Origin: Gammaproteobacteria bacterium
GTDB lineage: Bacteria; Pseudomonadota; Gammaproteobacteria; Pseudomonadales; Azotimanducaceae
Length of the DNA stretch: 35,475 nt
Direction: 5' to 3'
NCBI GenBank assembly: GCA_030433075.1
Contig: JAUILI010000022.1
Location: 1 to 35,475 of the forward strand
The notes under the pieces were generated by a model that saw nothing but the letters and a program-made list of their open reading frames with translations, was not told the DNA's origin and searched no databases. How positions within the stretch are numbered: position 1 is the stretch's first letter; each line of letters opens with the position of its first letter. The translations under genes and the position numbers were made by a program. Of the stretch, positions 34,170 to 35,475 are shown one piece after another.

Positions 34170-35475
34170 GCCTCGATACCCTGAGTGCCATGCGCCGGGC
34201 CCTCGAGGCCGGCGAGACCACCGCGGTCGCCCTGACGGAACAGGCCCTCGCCGCGGCGGAGGCCAACGGCGATCTCAACGCCTTCCTTCACCTGGACCCC
34301 ACGCAAGCGCGGGCGGCGGCCGAGGCCGCGGACGCCCGGCGCGAGGCCGGCGAAGGCACCGCCTTAACGGGCATCCCCTTGGCGGTGAAGGATATTTTCT
34401 GCAGCAAGGGCGACCCCACGACCGCCGCGTCGAAGATGCTCGCCAACTGGCGGGCCCCCTACGACGCCACCGCCGTGGCCCGCTTAAGGGACGCCGGCGC
34501 CGTGCTCCTGGGCAAGCTGAACCTCGACGAGTTCGCCATGGGCGCCTCCGGGGAAAACAGCGCCTTTGGCCCCACCCTGAACCCCTGGGACCGCACCCGG
34601 GTGCCCGGCGGCTCCTCCTCCGGCTCCGCCGCCGCCGTGGCTGCGGGCATCGTCCCGGCGACCCTCGGCACCGACACCGGGGGCTCCATTCGCCAGCCCG
34701 CCGCCTTCTGCGGCCTTACGGGCCTAAAGCCGACCTACGGCCGGGTGTCCCGCTGGGGCATGATCGCCTTCGCTTCATCCTTGGATCAGGGCGGCGCCCT
34801 GGCCTGGAGCGCGGAAGATGTGGCCGAGGTGTTTTCCGTGATTGGCGGCCATGATCCGCGGGATGCCACGAGCGCCCCGGGCACCGTAGCCCCCGCGAGC
34901 GCCCTGCTCAGCACCCCCGTCGCAGGGCTGACCCTGGGCGTACCGGAGGCCTTCTTTGAGGCCGTGGACGATGCCCTTCAGGGCCCCCTAGCAGAGGCGA
35001 AAGCCCAGTTTGAAGCCCTTGGGGTACGCCTGAAGGCCATCGAACTGCCCTTCGCCGGCGACGCCGTGCCCGCCTATTACGTGCTGGCCCCCGCCGAGGC
35101 CTCCACCAACCTGTCGCGCTACGACGGCGTCCGCTTCGGTCATCGCTGCGAAAACCCCGTGGACCTCGACGATCTCTACCGTCGGAGCCGGGGCGAGGGC
35201 TTTGGCCCGGAGGTGAAGCGCCGCATTCTGACCGGCACCTACGCCCTGTCCGTCGGCTACTACGACGCCTACTACCGGCAGGCCCAGCGCGTGCGGCGCC
35301 GTATCCTGGAAAGCTTCACGGAGGCCTTCCAGGCCGTGGACGCCCTATTCCTTCCCACCACCCCGACCACGGCCTTCAAGCTGGGGGAAAAGCGCAACGA
35401 TCCCATCGCGCTTTACGAGGAGGACCGCTTCACCATTCCTGCCAACCTGGCGGGCCTCCCCGCCCTTTCCCTACC
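34166..35475 (+). CDS. gatA: Glutamyl-tRNA(Gln) amidotransferase subunit A, truncated by window end
   Basis: 436 codons are visible; the gene runs off the right edge (usual length about 485). Amidase-signature enzyme that frees ammonia from glutamine for transamidation of Glu-tRNA(Gln) or Asp-tRNA(Asn). The Ser-cisSer-Lys triad is visible: Lys75 (AVKDIF), Ser150 (GGSSSGS) and Ser174 (TGGSIRQPA), with the same spacing as in characterised GatA. gatB probably follows outside the window. Its presence implies indirect Gln- or Asn-tRNA charging. Confidence 0.96.

Overview
The window is GC-rich, very compact bacterial chromosome, almost certainly from a gammaproteobacterium outside the Enterobacterales. 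The evidence is the gene content (LpoA, SspA/SspB, DarP, YhdP, ZapE, TldD/PmbA) and a gene order that follows, in shortened form, the conserved Pseudomonas-type block rsmI-lpoA ... petABC-rpsI-rplM-zapE ... hisDG-murA ... lptCAB-rpoN-hpf-ptsN-rapZ-ptsO ... tldD-yhdP-rng-maf-mreDCB-gatCA. Genus cannot be fixed by eye. Nearly every base is coding. I see no insertion sequence, prophage, CRISPR array, tRNA or rRNA gene, and no stretch over 300 bases without a gene.

Layout. At 1-4043 lie the 5' end of rsmI (minus), lpoA, yraN and the BON-domain lipoprotein gene dolP (plus), then sspA-sspB (minus). At 4131-7905 are the minus-strand bc1 complex operon petABC and the ribosomal operon rplM-rpsI, each ending in a clear intrinsic terminator. 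At 8016-10314 zapE (minus) and a DegS/AlgW-type periplasmic protease gene (plus) diverge from a spacer holding 17-bp tandem repeats. At 10347-14494 is a minus-strand run mlaC-ibaG-murA-hisG-hisD. At 14593-21803 is a plus-strand run caxA-kdsC-lptC-lptA-lptB-rpoN-hpf-ptsN-rapZ-ptsO, joining Kdo synthesis and LPS transport with sigma-54 and the nitrogen PTS. At 21832-33730 is a mostly minus-strand series: pmbA, (darP on plus), tldD, yhdP, rng, maf, mreD, mreC, mreB. At 33882-35475 gatC and a right-truncated gatA lie on plus.

The main theme is the cell envelope: peptidoglycan precursor (MurA), PBP1A activation (LpoA), rod shape (MreBCD), outer-membrane lipid homeostasis (MlaC, YhdP, DolP), LPS (KdsC, LptCAB) and envelope-stress proteolysis (DegS/AlgW). 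Housekeeping translation, respiration and histidine genes are interleaved. Many genes are coupled through ATGA or TAATG overlaps.

I do not see a previously undescribed system. The observations most worth a second look are: an apparent AUU start codon for mreC behind an excellent Shine-Dalgarno, with a palindrome between mreB and mreC; three 17-bp tandem repeats between zapE and degS; a solitary mlaC with no mlaFED upstream, and absence of kdsD, diaA and other usual neighbours; repeat-built acidic and Pro-Glu tracts in RpoN and YhdP; and a shortened PDZ domain in the DegS/AlgW protease.
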